Shown here one piece after another: positions 11,750 to 26,575 of a stretch of 64,000 bases of DNA. Every line of letters starts with the position of its first letter. The stretch's first letter is position 1. A program made the position numbers and the translations under genes. The stretch lies in assembly GCA_005281725.1 (NCBI GenBank), contig SSBO01000001.1, positions 9,483,334-9,547,333 of the forward strand, given 5' to 3'. Origin of the DNA: Wuchereria bancrofti. Taxonomy: Eukaryota > Nematoda > Chromadorea > Rhabditida > Onchocercidae. The notes below the pieces were generated by a model that did no database searches, was not told the origin of the DNA, and was given only the letters and a program-made list of their open reading frames with translations.

Positions 11750-12934
11750 TCACTGAAGATCAGTACGGGATCTTATTATAGACCAAAGGTCTATACATGT
11801 ATTTAATTTCTTTTCTTGATTACCAATCTCAATTTGTATCCTGTATGGTATATTATCCGGAAGTACTTTGATAAAGAATCGAAATTCATTCAAGTCAAAC
11901 GTTACTGGTAATTCCTGCTTTCCAGGTTTTATTGGGCATCGAATGCTCTTGTTGCATTTCACCAAATTATCACTGAAAGTAATTTTCTCCAAAATTCAAA
12001 TTTTAACAAACATTCAGGACGATAAAAAAATAAAAAAATTTGGTAGCTATTACAAATTGCGCAATTTAAAATTTGCACACAATATATTTTTGAAATCTGA
12101 TTGTGATATAATGATTATGATGACAATAGATGTTACGGTAGCTTACAGTATTCCAAAAGTTGGAATTCGATGCCATCTGCAGCCAAGCCATCCTCCCCAT
12201 TTGTATAGTTTGATAGATGATTCCAAATTATCATACTGTTCACCGGTATTTGTTATATTAGCTAATATAATAAATGGTTTCATTGCAATGATCGGATATC
12301 TTTCATTATCTGTAAATGAATATTTTCTCTTTTTTCTTTTTTTATTTTTCCTCGAAGATTTGGAATTTTACAAATTTGGTGGGTTATTTCGAAAATTTTG
12401 CAATTTTATGAAAAAAGAAAGATTTTCAATTTTTTTTTTTTTTAAAAAGCTTTACTCAAATTATATTGCAATTAGGTTTGTCGTCAAAGTAAAAGCAAAA
12501 ACACATTCATTTCTGATCAATTTATCCAAATTCATTTCTGATCAGTTTAAAAAAAAGAAAAAAGAGTAATATTCTCGTACATAAACAAGTAAAGAGATAA
12601 TAATTACCGACAATAATTAATTAAATCCGTGTGCAAATGGGTAAAAATTTTATATTCATAGAAGCATAATTGTTAATCTTAGTGTAAAATGAATCGAGAA
12701 TTGTTGGCGCTTATAGCAAAAAATTGTTTCCATCTTTGCTTTTTGTTTTGTTTTCGCTTTTTAATAAAAAAAAAACAAACAATTTTCATCCATGAGCGTT
12801 ATATTATGATATATTATAGGTCCATCTGCGCAAGATGTCCAAACAAAATTCGATTCGGTACCATTTGGAGCTTTACAATCAGTTTCACATAGAGATACTT
12901 TAGCTGCTGCAAACAATGCTATCACAAATAACAT
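11750..12934 (-). CDS. Secreted ML-domain (MD-2-related lipid-recognition) protein
   Basis: Complete three-exon gene: 12934-12781, 12309-12147, 11972-11750, 540 coding bases and 179 residues. Residues 1-16 (MLFVIALFAAAKVSLC) are a signal peptide. The mature protein follows the ML/NPC2-like pattern: a Cys-containing start, VWTSCADGPI, an NITLMDEN segment, RYPI, YKWGGWLGCRWHRIPTFG, then an RCPIKPGKQELPV block, and PYRIQIEIG near the end. Such proteins have an immunoglobulin-like beta sandwich that binds a lipid or sterol. They are secreted or lysosomal, and nematodes have several. Intron phases agree across both junctions (CT|T = Leu, T|AT = Tyr). The ATG lies 8 bases after a TTTCAG acceptor at 12945-12944, suggesting SL trans-splicing. 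The ligand cannot be told from sequence. NxT/NxS sites suggest glycosylation. Confidence 0.93.
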
Positions 12935-12942
12935 TTTGAGCA

Positions 12943-12950
12943 CCTGAAAT
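12943..12950 (-). promoter_or_regulatory. Probable SL trans-splice acceptor of the ML-domain gene
   Basis: On the minus strand, atttcag|g (AG at 12945-12944) precedes the ATG by 8 bases. This is the usual geometry of spliced-leader acceptors in nematodes. A cis intron from an upstream untranslated exon would look the same. Confidence 0.55.
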
Positions 12951-15178
12951 GAATTAATTAAATTTAATTTAAATGCCAAATAATGATGTAAAAGTTTAGT
13001 TTGAATTTTAATAATATGAAATTTCATTAGCAATGTATTCAATCTAAAAGAGACTCAGAATGATGAACTTTAATATTTTCTGTTATGCAGTAATAGAACC
13101 ACAAAATAATGCAAAAAATAACACGTTTAAGAATAAATTCCTTTAATAATTTTACTTTAAAATCTAAATTTGGAATTTTAGATATTTTTTGTTTCTTTAA
13201 ATGCTTGAATTAAGTCTTAAATTAAACATAATAGCAAGAAATGAAAAATATGCCAAAACAAAAGAATAAAGACAATGAATTAAGTTTTTCAAAATATGCC
13301 AAATTTCTCACTTATAATTATTTTTAATCAGTAACCAAAAAAGCAAATTAATTTGATTTGATGCCTTAAATTAACGACAGTAGTGATAATAGTAATAGTA
13401 GAAATAAAATTTATAAATTTTTAATCCTTGTTTTTCATTTTTTTGAATAAAAGCTAACAAAAACAAATGAATAAAATTCAATTGCATTTATAAAAGAGAA
13501 ATTGTTGTTTAAATAAAATATTATCCTTTCGAATAACAGCTGATTATTACACCTATCATTCTCTAATCAATTGATTCATTTTGATTGGTTTTTTTATCAG
13601 TCAATTTGTTTTTTTTTTTTTGTTTGATTCTAACAATTTGTTTAATGATATGCATTTTTCGTTGAATAAGGTAATCGCATAAAGTATTAGTTACAGATGA
13701 AATTTGTTATAGCATAAAAAAATATCATGTATTTATTTTTTCCAAATTTGAATCAAACTTGATCGATTAATTGAAACTTTCATATCCATACTGAATAATT
13801 CAGGTAAATATTTTTTTAGTTATACTACAAGGTATTATTTTTTTTATTTCGAATCACGTTTTATGCTAAATTATTATTAAAGCGTTTGCTGATTCGATAT
13901 GTTTTGTTATAGCATAAACAATTTTTATTTTTTTTTGTTTTATTTTGTTTTCAATGTGTCCTGTATAGATTTTCCTATTTGAATTGGATGTTAAACAAAT
14001 GATTAACTTCAAAACTCGGTGAATTAATCAGAAGAATGATTGTAATTTCACTGTTATTTTCAACGCTATCATTCAACTTTTCTAACCAGTAAATATTGTC
14101 TGTTACAACACATGTAAAACGAAATCAAGAAAACAAATTATCTTTTTATATCAATCATTAGTAGTTTATTTATTAGTAAGACAAAATCAGTGATATTAAA
14201 TTAAATTAAATTAAATGTATAAGTATCAGCAGATAATTTTATTTGATATCAGCTATATTTATAAATAGTTTATAATAACAGAACATTTGTCAACCACAGT
14301 CAATAGCAAAAAGCAACTTCTATCATTTAAATGAAAAATTATCATTAAAAGGGAAAGGCGAGCAAATGAAATATTTTGATTGCGTAGTTATCACTAAATA
14401 CTAGCAGGAATTATTATTACAACAAAATAATCATAAATAAAACCAGTTGTAGAATGTTAATGTTATTTTATGTTGTAAGACGTAATGGAAATAGCAAAGT
14501 TTGACGACAAATTTTATATTATAAACCTTATTGATTGTGATACTTAGCGTTTTATTCCATCTTTTTACTTCTTGGAATAAGTAATGTTGGCGAATAACAA
14601 TAATTATATAATAACAGTAATAATAATAGTAACAATAATAATAATAATGATAATAATAATAGTAACAATAATTTCCTTAACAATAGAAAGTGAAAAGGAA
14701 AAGACTATTGTACCACTTAATGACAATGCATACAATAAACCGATCAAAACATAATTTATTATTACATTAACGATTAATCATATCTAAATTGATTGAAATG
14801 AGAAAATTTGAAATAAATCAGAACATTTCATTAACACTTTATAAAAGCTATAATACATTTATGTGATATAAAGATGAAAATGCAAAATTAGCTAATTATT
14901 GCGCAGCAATAAACTTTCAAAATGATAGCAATACGTGTAATGCATAAAATGATAGCTAGCATAATAATTTTTATTTCTTTGACTATATGATCTATAATTA
15001 TATCATTAATTATATTTCACTAATAAATATTTTCTTGATTTTCTCCTTTCAGCCATTTTATACTTCATGAATGATAAATTAACATGTACATCATTGATTG
15101 TTACAGTTTTAACTTATACAACATTAACTATTCTTATTAACTATTGAAATATTCGTTTAGGTTTTATGTGACCAACAG
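12951..15178. other. Gene-poor AT-rich intergenic sequence
   Basis: No exon-like stretch was found on either strand. It contains homopolymer runs and an (AAT/AAC)n microsatellite at about 14595-14672. It is presumably upstream of the ML gene, but no core promoter is recognisable. Confidence 0.5.
14595..14672. repeat. Imperfect (TAA)n microsatellite
   Basis: Runs of taa/aat triplets interrupted by taaca and taatag units. A simple repeat, likely length-variable. Confidence 0.85.
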
Positions 15179-15290
15179 CTGTTACAGTACCTCTATAACC
15201 GTCGTACTGTAATCAATAGTTACAGTATGATTCACCCGTACTACAGTATTTGTCTTTTGCATTGTATTATCATTGACTGTTACAGTACCT
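15179..15290. repeat. Cluster of TTACAGTA motifs with a hairpin
   Basis: The 14-mer CTGTTACAGTACCT occurs at 15179-15192 and again at 15277-15290. A third GTTACAGTA is at 15219-15227. TTACAGTAC (15182-15190) pairs perfectly with GTACTGTAA (15204-15212) across a 13-base loop. The family is unknown; it could be the relic of a small inverted-repeat element or a protein-binding cluster. Confidence 0.6.
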
Positions 15291-18200
15291 GTCTGCTAAT
15301 AAATATGTGAAAATTCACATGCAATCGATCATCCTTGATCACTGATTTATGATCCCATGAAAATCTATGAATATTGTTGTGAAATCACATGTTACTGTGC
15401 GCACATGGTAGTCATTGAAGTTTGCAAGTTTGCGGAAATGACATTGTTTACTTATTGGTAGACATTAATGTTACAAATTGAAAAAATTGTGGATAAAAAA
15501 AAACATTGAAGCGATTGTGAAAACAAAACATGTGGATAGGCAAAGATCAAATATTTAAACAAAAAAAAAAAAAGAATGAAAAAAGTTGTTTTTTAAATTT
15601 CATGCGGAAATACTTATAATTTTTGTAATTTAAAAATTTTTTTAAAATCACATCACTTTACATATTTTGTGAAAATTTGTGGAATTATGTCATTGTCTCT
15701 CTCTCTTTTCTTTTGATATTTTTTTCAAACTTATTTTTCAAGTTTTTTAATTTAAATTTTTGAATTTTTTTCGGCTTGAAGAGAATTTTTTTCTTTGCTT
15801 TGTCAATTTTTATACAATTTCATTTTTTTTTTTTTTTTTTTGAAGTGGCTTAAATGATTGATGAGATAAATATGATAAACAATTAGGAATATATCAGGAA
15901 TTGTTTAAGAATTCTACGAAAGTTATCAGAAAAGTAGTTATTAAAACTTATCATGATAAGAAAATATAGATAAAATATCAAATTTAGAAGTGATTTATTA
16001 CGATATTTTCAAATTTCATTGATATAATTGATAAGTAAGATATGAACTGATTGAAATTGATATAAAATGAAATTGGTCGCATCGCTGCAATTGTTTATTT
16101 AAACTATCTAAGAGAAAGAAATTTCTTACCATATTTTCCACAATTTAATTTTAGTATACGAAATGAAATTTGAAGAATTGAAATTTCTCAACTTTTCTAT
16201 TTGAAAATTTATTCAAATATTATATTTGAGAAACTAAAGTTGTTTAATTTTTATAAAGTTACACATTTATACACAAAATTTTTGGTTTGAACATTATCGT
16301 TAATTTGAAATTGAATACAAAGCTAGATTTGGTAGGAAAGAAACAATAAGACGGAAAATTTTAACTTTTAAAAGAAACCAAGTAAAAATTAAAATAGAAA
16401 AAGCATCAAATTTCAAAAAAATCCAATTGATTTTTTCTGGATTTCAAAAATTTCATATTGTTTCAAAAATTATTAAAAAAATAGAAAAAAAAAAACAAAA
16501 AGGAATAATTTTTTTTTATTTTTATTATATAACCCCCTTCTCTTTGTGTTTATTTCATTTTCAATAAAAACGATTTCATCGCCTCGAAACAAATTTAGGT
16601 TATTCTTGTTCAATGTGAATTGCTCTGTTTACTATCACTTCACGTGTTTCTCAAATATTTTAAGATTTCAATTGTTCACAAGTTAATCAATTCATTAGAC
16701 ATAAATTTTTATCAATTAATTAATAAATAAAAAAAGGTATAGAAAGGTAAGTTAAACTACTGACTCTGATATTTTTATAATTTATCAAAACTCAAATATA
16801 GGCAATCATAGGTTCATATCAGTAACTAGAATAGATTGTTAATTTAATAAATTGTCAAATCATTTCAAATAAGAGAAAATTTAAGAAAAAAAAAAAACAG
16901 AAAATAGATTCACATGTATCAGTGCTATGCCAGAAATACTTTATTCTTTTTCAATGTACCATAAAATATTAAAATTTGAAATACAAAAATGTTAATTGTT
17001 AGGAAAATTGTTGCTACTATTGCTAAAGTCTCCATTAATCTAATTAATATCATTTGAATCATTATTCACTAATTTAGTTTAAAATTAATAAAAAAATTTA
17101 TTATGTAGATGAATTCTAAATTTATAAAGTTTTATTTTTTTGATATATTAAAAAAAGTCTATTATTCATTCAGTAATCACAACAACAACTTCTTATTTCC
17201 TTTGCAACTTAAATTATTTAAGAAAAATGAAAAGCAGAAAGAAATTATTTAAGTTGAAGAAATTATGATTTAACTCAATTTATTTTATTAATTCAGATTT
17301 AAAAAATTTGTGATTTAAAATGTAATGCGTTTTCCATTAATTCTAATTTCTATTTAATTATTCTTACGATTAATTCTACTTCAACTCATATGTAATAGCA
17401 TAAGTGACAAGTTAAATTGCTATTAGTTTGTCTTTTTTATCTATTCCTTATCATTTCTTCATTATCTGTCCCTCATTAATATCCTTCTATACTTATGAAT
17501 ATATCATTTTACATTCATTCTAATTAATTTCACAAAAATTAATCGATTTTTTTTAATCAAATTCTTCCAAAAATTTGATTAAATTTAAAATTAAATACAT
17601 TTAAATGAAGCTTTTAAGTAAAGAAATGATAATAGCATTGCATTCATATGAAAAGCATACAACAATTTTTGCATTTTTAATTTGTCTGATTTTTAGATTA
17701 TAAAATTGATTGCTTCATCGCATTGTTATTTTTTGCAAAATTATAAAATTAATTTTTTTTTCACTATTCCATTTCATTTTAATTTTATTGCTGTTTTCAC
17801 ATTTGGCAATAGTTATTTTTACAATTGCAATAATTACTTTTTTTTTGTCAATAATAAATTCTTTTTTTTTCTTAAATTTTCAGTATATTTTAAACAAATA
17901 ATATATGTTTTCTGTTATGGATGCGAAGAAATTTACGACTGATTACTTCAAAATTTAATAAAAATCAACGGATTTAAAAAATTTCGATTTCAAGACAAAA
18001 AAATAAAGAAGGAAATTTGACAGATAATTAAATATTAGCTCATTAACTGTATATGACATGTTTATTTGAAAATTGACGTAGGTTATTCTTTTCTTATTGA
18101 ATTTATATTTTAAATTTAAGATTTTACTTAAACACTATGGAATTATTTCATACAAACAAACAACTATATATCAATTTCAAAAAAATCACTGCTTGCGTCA

Positions 18201-21200
18201 TTTCTGAGTAACGTACGTCAATTTTCATATACGTAAGCAAGTTTCTCATTCTATTGTGTAGTACAAAGAATGACGTTTAGTAAAAATTTTGTTATATTCA
18301 TCCATTATCTTTGTTTAAAACAATTCTTTTTTTTCCTAAAAAATAATTGAATGATTAAAAAAAAATTTTTTTTTAAATATTAAATATATTTCTTTCATTT
18401 TTTATTCCGAGAAAATAATCACACTATCAATATTTCAGTTAAAGATTAAAAGTTAAAAATTTTTAAGTGATAACGTTACATCACAAAAGATTATTGAAGT
18501 CTATAGATTAAAAAAAGAAAAATTAAAATTTGAATTTATCAAATTATCATCCAAATAATTTTCTTTTGCATACATCATAATTTATTTATTTTTTTTTTTG
18601 CTTTATTTATTTCTTATTTTTGATAATTTAATATTATTTCAAGAAAATAAAAAGTAAAACAAAACATTGCTTTCCCTTAAATTATTTGTGTCACTAATTA
18701 ATCGCATCTATTATTCATCGTACATTCATTGATCAATCAGCGCCGTTCATTACCGCCTAATTCTTTCATCATTTATCAGTCAACATGTCCATTCATTATG
18801 GCAAAATTCCTCTTTTACTATCATTCTTTTAAAATATTTATCTAAAAGAAAGGAAAAAAAAGTGAGGAATAATAATTAAATTTTTTATAATTTAATATTA
18901 GTAAGTAGAAGGACTAACGAAAAGTTAAATAAAAATGAAAATGAGTTAATTAATAACTCAGTAATAAAATTATCACGTTCATGTTTATTCTGTTATTTAC
19001 CAAATATTTTAATAATAATAATAATAAAGCAATAATAAAAGCTTAGTACGACTTCATATATTTTGAAAACATTTCGAAATTTTTTTTAAAAGTGCTTTTA
19101 TTTTATCTTTGGTTTTGGTTAAATGCATGATAATTTAGGAATTAAATAATAATTACTTTTGGTTACTTTCAGTTTATGATAATGAAAAAAATTTTATAAT
19201 CAAATAAGGTATATTGTTTTAAAATTTTAGTAAACTGAAAAATTACAATCATCGAAGTGATATATTATCGTAGCAAAATTTTGGTGAAAAAAGAAGTTGC
19301 ACGATTATTTATAAATGATTAATTGCTAATAGTTTAAAAGAACATTTTGTTCATTTAATTTCAATTTTATTTTCATCTTTTTTCTTTTTTATTATTTTTT
19401 TTTTTCATTTTTTACATATATAATTCTTAAATATTTGCTATTTTCATATCATTCTTTCATCGAATAAAATTTTAATTGCTTTCAATTTAATAATTTCATA
19501 TGTTTGATAAGAAATTATGCTGTTATCATTCTTGTTTTGCAATTTGATGAAAACTTTTCCCTTTATTTTAAATGAATTATAACTAATTTTTCTTGTCGCA
19601 AACAGGAAAAGAAATTAGCGATATCAAATTTGATTTTATCAATAAACAGTCAACAAAAATTTTGATAATCAAAAAAAAAGTTAATTGTTAATCGTCGTGA
19701 TAATTTTGATCATGTTGAAGAAGCAAATAATTGTTTTATTTTATGAATGCATTAATTAAATCAGAATCTTTGATCTTTTCAAATAATTTTTTTGCTCACA
19801 AATCGATAGCTTTAGTAAGGATGATAAAATTCTGATATGAACAGGTAACGGCTTCACAATATATTTCAGTTGATTAAAGTTAACCTTTGACCTTTTGCAT
19901 AGCTTTTTGTTTTTTGATTGACAACTTGGTTACTCGAAAAAAAAATTTTGATATGGTCAGGTGGCTTTTTAGATTGATTGGAGCTTACGTTTAATTTCAA
20001 TAGATTGTCAGGTTTTTTTTTTCGAAACTTTCGTCTCACAATTAATTAGACTTTTATAATTCATATATGTAATTCAGAAAAAACGACTTAATTTAGGAAT
20101 AAATTTTTGAGATTCATCTTAAATTGCTTCCATATTTGTAAAATTTTTATCAAAAGTAATTTTAAAAATCATAAGGTACCAGTGGAAACAAAATTCACAA
20201 AATTTAGGTAAACATGGAGAACTACAATCTTGTTGTAATCAAACTTATTGAAAATAAACAGTTTAATTTGTAATTAAAATGATTCCAAAAATTTTTAAAT
20301 ATTTTTACAGCAATTAAAACTAAGTTATCTGAAAATTCTATGAATTACTGTTACTAAACTATTATTTGAATAAATTATGTTAATAAATTAAATTATTTAT
20401 TAAAAATTACTAATTAAACTGTGAAATTGAACAAATTAAATTATAAATTACAGCATATTATATGATTAAGTTAAATTAAATTAATTATTGTAATTTGAAA
20501 ATCAATTGGTTGGCTACAAGCAATAAAATTATTGTTGAGGAAATGACAAATTAATTTACAATTTCAGAACAAATCTCGAAATTGTCAAAAATTAATAAAA
20601 GATTTGAAAAAGAAATTGAGTACATAATACTATTTCACTTAGACAATTATTATAAAAATAAAAAAAAAATTTAAATTGAAATTGAGTCAGTTAGATGAAA
20701 ATACACAATTAATCACTAATTGATTAGCTGGGATGTAAATGAAATTTTAAATGTTTATCATTAGAAAATCCTCTTTTTCACTTTTTTTTCAATATTTCAA
20801 TTTTCATTTTTCCAATTCTTTCATTTTGATTTTCTTTCACTTTTTTTTTTCAAAATCTTTGTAAGAAATGATCGATCTTTTCACATTTTCTTTGAAGTTT
20901 GTGAGGAAAAATTTCAACTCATTTGCTTGAATTTTTAATTTTACCATATTTTTCACCTTTCATTTTTTTTATTTTTTGGCAGAAAGAAATCTTTAGAGTT
21001 TTTGATTTCTTTCCCACAAATTAATTAACGCATTTTTTTTTTTAAATTGACTAATTCGGGAGAATAAAAGAGACATCAAATATCCTTTCATTCATTTGTA
21101 TTTTAATGGAAAAAGAGAAAAACGCGAAGTTACTTTTTTAAATTGCATTTCAAAATTACATTGGGTCATTTCGTCAACATCGGTAAATGTTATTGGCATA

Positions 21201-24200
21201 TTTAATAGATGGATGAAGTATTGCTAGACCGAAGACCAAGGGCCGAGGACTGAGGACAAAGTATTGAAGAAGTAATTGGTTGCTTCTCTTCGATACAAAT
21301 CATTTTCCGCTATATTTTTCAACTTTGACATCATTTATTTGCATTAACTTGCAATAATAACTTTAAAAAATTAGGAATAAAAAAAGAAATAATTTAATTG
21401 CATGCAATTTTTTTTTTGATACTAATTTTCAATGCTTTAAAAACTGATAAAATTTTTTCTTTTCTTTTTTCAACTTTTTAAGCTTCCTTTTTTTTGCGAC
21501 ATCTTTTTTTTCTTTTACATTTGTAATTAATAATTCAACATTGCAATGAATTAAATTTGATTCAGGTGATAATTGATTAATCATTGTTGATAACATTTTT
21601 TTAATATAATCGATGTTAATTCAAAAGTAATCAGATTCTACCAATAAAAATTATTGCAAATTTAAAATTTTATATCAAATATCAATAAATTTTATCCCAA
21701 AAAATTTGAATAAAAATTAAATTCTGACAAATTATTATTATTATTTAGTAATTTCCTCCTTCTATTAATGTCAATGGACGAAATTAAATCAATGGACGAA
21801 TTTATCACTAACGATCCATCACCAATTAGCCATTTTAACTTTCCGTCCTATTTAAGTAAATTTTGACATTGATGTTTGATGAAAATAAATTAAATTTATT
21901 GCGATTTGTTGTAAAAATCAAACGCTACATTCATTCATTAAACAAAGATTCTATTATCATTAAAAAAAAAAAAATTAATCTTTCCTTATCTCCCACTTCT
22001 TTGTGAACATATAAATCGATAATCTTTTTTTTTCTTGTAATTTTCAATTTTCATAGAATTGTCCTATTTATATAATAAATTAATGATTTTAATTTCTCAA
22101 AAGAAACAAGCGTTAAATGATAAAGTTATAAGCTATTGCAGTTTTAAATGGGTACTGTATTTGATTACTGTATTTGTATACTGTATTATTTATAGATGAT
22201 TAATGCAAAGAAGTGAAATAAAAATTAAAAAAGGAACCAGAAAAGAAGAAGAAAAAAGCAAAATAATATCATAGCATCTTAAATATTTGACATTTTCATT
22301 ATGCTTGTAAATTGTGTATTTAAATTTATTTGTAAAGAAATTTCTGTTAAAAAATATTTTTCATATAAATTACACAATAATTTGTTTACCATTGTGGTGA
22401 CAGAATTTTCAAATGACAAACAACAATCATTGCTTAATTTTCCAATGTTATTAAATTTATTGTTTATATTTAGTCAAAAATTTAAGAAAGGAAAAAAAAA
22501 CGTACACAAAACCATTTCATTCGTGCCATTTCAAATGATTTGAGTATTTCAGCTTATTTTTATGATAATATCAAATTTTTGAAATTTTTACAATTTAGTC
22601 GAATCGTTGCTATCACTTTTATTATTATTATTGTTAGCAAAATTCCTCATAAGCTTTCGTATAAATATTCATGTAAATCTTTTCTGAATCAATTTAAATT
22701 ATGGTTACTAATTTCAATTTTCTAATAAACACTTTTGTTATTAATCACAGAAAGATTGTTTCTCTTTTAAAATGTTGTTGTTCATTAATTTAACAAAAAA
22801 AAAAAAAAAAAAATTAAAATAGAAACATAACATAGCTTGCAGTCAATAATTATTTTAAATGAAATCAATCAAAAATGAATGTAAAAAAAACAGTTGCTCC
22901 TCGAACTTTTTAAGCAGTTTCAAAAAAAAAAAATGAGGCAAAAATATGATATTAATTAAATTATTTCAAAAAATGAAATTCATTAGTGAAAACGATGCTA
23001 TTCAAAATGAAATTTAATTTTTGGATGTTAAAATCCAAATAATTCTTTAACGAAATGTAAAACTGCAGAAAAAAGCAAAATTTTTATTTGAAGCAATAAT
23101 TCATCGTTTTAAAAATTTCGAAATATAAAATCTATTTAAAAAAGAAAAAACTTTTCGGTTTTTTTTTTTTTTTTTGCTGAAAAGAATTTTGACTTTAAAT
23201 TTGAAAAATCTTTTTGTTGCTGAAATTATTTGGCTTTAAATATTTTGAATGTATGAAAAATAATTTTGCTGGTGAAAGAAAAAGGGAAAATTTTTTTAAA
23301 TAAATTATAAGGATAAGAGGTAGCAGTGGTGAAAATAGAGGTGGAAAAGAGAGAAAAAGAGAGTGAGAGGGAAGGAGAGAGAAATTTTAATGATAATTTC
23401 AAATACATTGTTTAAATATGTTTTGTATACACATATAGTAAATATTTGAATTTTGATAAACAAAGTGTAAAGCAAAATGAAAGATAATTATCAGTCACTG
23501 ATATTTCTCTATAATAATAAAGTTAGTGAAATTTCAATATAATAATAAATTTTATTAATAAATATCATTCATTTGTAATAGTGAATTCTATAACGATTTA
23601 CTTGTAATAGTGAATGAGTTTTTTTGTTTTGTTTTAAAAAATTGAATTCCTTTTTTTTTTTGAAATGAGAAATGTTTTCATATTATGTTTTTAGTTCAGA
23701 AATACTATAGGTATTAATTTCTTGTTATTATAATTTTCTTTTTTAATACATATAATATTAATGCTTCAAAATATCATCTTATCGCAATGATAAAAATTCA
23801 ATCCTTAATTCGAGTTATGATTATTTTTTTGATATAATTCTTTAAACATATTTAACATTTATTTCTATTATCTTTATCAATGATTTATTGATAACAAAAA
23901 TATCAAATTAAAATATATCATATATATTAGCACTTTCTTTAAATTAATTGAAATCTGTTTTCATTTAATATTGTTTTAAAATATATCAAAATTAATTTTC
24001 GCATGTATTATCCATTATTTCATGTAACATTCCGTATTATATGAAAGCTAAATTTTCAATTTAACAAATAAATTAATATCAAACTTTTTTTTTTTAAAAA
24101 AGACATGAAATGATTTAAAATGTAAATAAATTTGTCATAAATTTTATCGATATGCAAAAAAATCATATGTTATTTCTTCTCTCAAATTATTCTTCGTGCA

Positions 24201-26542
24201 GTTAACCAATTCTGTTATTCAATATTTCGTTATTTTTTTTTTATTTGCAAAAAATTCTTTTCAATTTTTTGAAATGATTCAATTTTGTTGAAGCAAAAAA
24301 AAAAGAAGGAATAAATTGCAGATAGTGAAAAAAGAAAAGAGAAATGCTATAGATGGAAGAAGAAAAATTAAGTTATACTAAAAGGAATGACGAAACGAAG
24401 TAAACGAAACTTACAGCTAATTTACGACGAAATGAATAGAAAAAAAAAATGACGAAAAAAAAATGTAAAAATTTTATTTTAGTCAGAAAATACAAAAATG
24501 AAAGAAAAATATGTGAAAAGGAAAAGAGAGAAATTATTTTTTAAAAAAAAAACACAAATTTAAGAAAAAATGAATATTCAAAAAAAAAAAAAAAGAGAAA
24601 TTATTGGTATAATAAATTGAAATATTAACATGATAAATTAATGATGCATTCCATTACTGCTATTAATGGTTAAGTAATTAATTAGAAATTAAAGAATGGA
24701 CAGGAAAAGATAATATGACTCATTCATTCATTCAAAATATTTAAATAAAAAGTTGAGAAAAGGCAAAAAGAGATAGCGATAGCAGTTGAACAAATATTTG
24801 AATTAATAATTGAAATCGAAATGATTGTTTAGTGGAGTAAATTATGATAATATTAATCAGAATAATGAAAAAATGATAACAAAAATTGACAAAATAATAT
24901 TTAAATGATAAATTAAGCATGTAATTTTAATCAAAATTTGGTGACAATTTATTGGCCTAATTTTTAATCAAAAAAATAAGCCGATTGGATGATAAAATAT
25001 CATATCACTCGTATTTAATTACATTTAATTATTCAATAACTTCATTGCTTATAATAAAATTCGATTAATTTTTTTCTTCAATTGTTTGAAATTTGATTAA
25101 TTTAGTCATTCATTCGTCGACAATTAAAATAAAATCTATTTAATTCTAATCATATCGCAATAATCGATCATCATACTTTTCCATTACAAATTTCATGATA
25201 ATATTTTTAAATCACTTTCCATAATTTCAAATATTGTTTAAATTTTTTTTTTTAATTCACGAATTTTCCAAAGCTATTTTTATAACTTTATTTTTAAATA
25301 TAATATTTTCGCTTTTCTCACATTTGTTAAATAAGTAACAAAGAATATATTCATAACAAAGTCAACATAAAAATGTTTATGTTAGATAAAAACTAAACAA
25401 TAGCAAAAAAAAAAATGAATAAATTATTTACAATTTCAAAAAGAAAAAAAAATTTCTTTGTTAGAATGATTTAATTGGGGGAATTTTGATAATACTAAAT
25501 TGAATCAAATGATTTGATATGATTAATTTTAATATTCCAATCTATTCATACAATAATATCTGTAATGATAAAAGAAGCTAGAAAAAAAATAGGTTATAAA
25601 AATGGAAAAAAAAAATTGGTAAAATGGATTTGTTTATCAAATATAAATGCAAGTACATATGAATTTTAGTAAATTTGAGTTTTTAATAAAAAAAAAAAGC
25701 TGACTCAATTTTAATTAGTGAATGAAACGAGTGAGTTAATGAATAACAATTTAATAAATTTTTTTTAAATTTAAAAAATAATTTGCATCTAATTTAATGA
25801 TTAACAAGTAATGAGGTGAAGTTTATTTGTTTACTATAATTAATTTATGGTATAACAATTATTAACAGGATTATAATATGTAATGAAGTAGTATTACTTT
25901 GAAAAAAAAAAGGTTTAATTAAATATTTATGTTTTGATTTATTTCAGGATTTTAATTAATAAATATTAATTCACTTTAAAATATTTATTCTATTTTCTTC
26001 ATTGCTATTTGATACAAACATATTTGACTAAGCATTTTTTCTTTTTAATTAAGCCAAGTATGCATTTAATTAGTAGAGCAGATTTTATTTATATTCATTA
26101 TATTTTATACTTATATTCACATATTTATATTCATTATTTATTTCATATCTTTTATTTAAATTATTGAAATTTTATCTAAACCATTTTATTTAGATTTTTT
26201 TTTTTAAAAAAATTTGAATCATTTCGTTCTTTTTTCTTCTTCCTTCTAACTATTAATTTAACAATTTTACAAACACTAAATTTTATTATGATTTCATCTT
26301 AATTTACTATTTTATAACTTACTTATTTTATTAATTAACTTATTCTAATTTAAACATTGCAATTATTTGCAATTATTTCTTATGAACTTATATGAAATAT
26401 AAATTATTTTCTTTTTCATCCTTTTCCTCTTTTCCTTTCTTTTTTTTTTTTATTTTCCTTCATCAGTTTTTTTGAGCTATCATTTAATTTATCTATTTTT
26501 TGTCATTTCTGCTTTTCAAAGTATTGCTGTAAGCTTTTTTAA

Positions 26543-26575
<33 letters not shown>

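Noticed and set aside
11868..12569. 233-codon open frame on the plus strand
   Set aside because: It is antisense to exons 2 and 3 of the ML-domain gene. Its sequence is Phe/Lys/Ile-rich with no homology; it is open by chance in AT-rich DNA.
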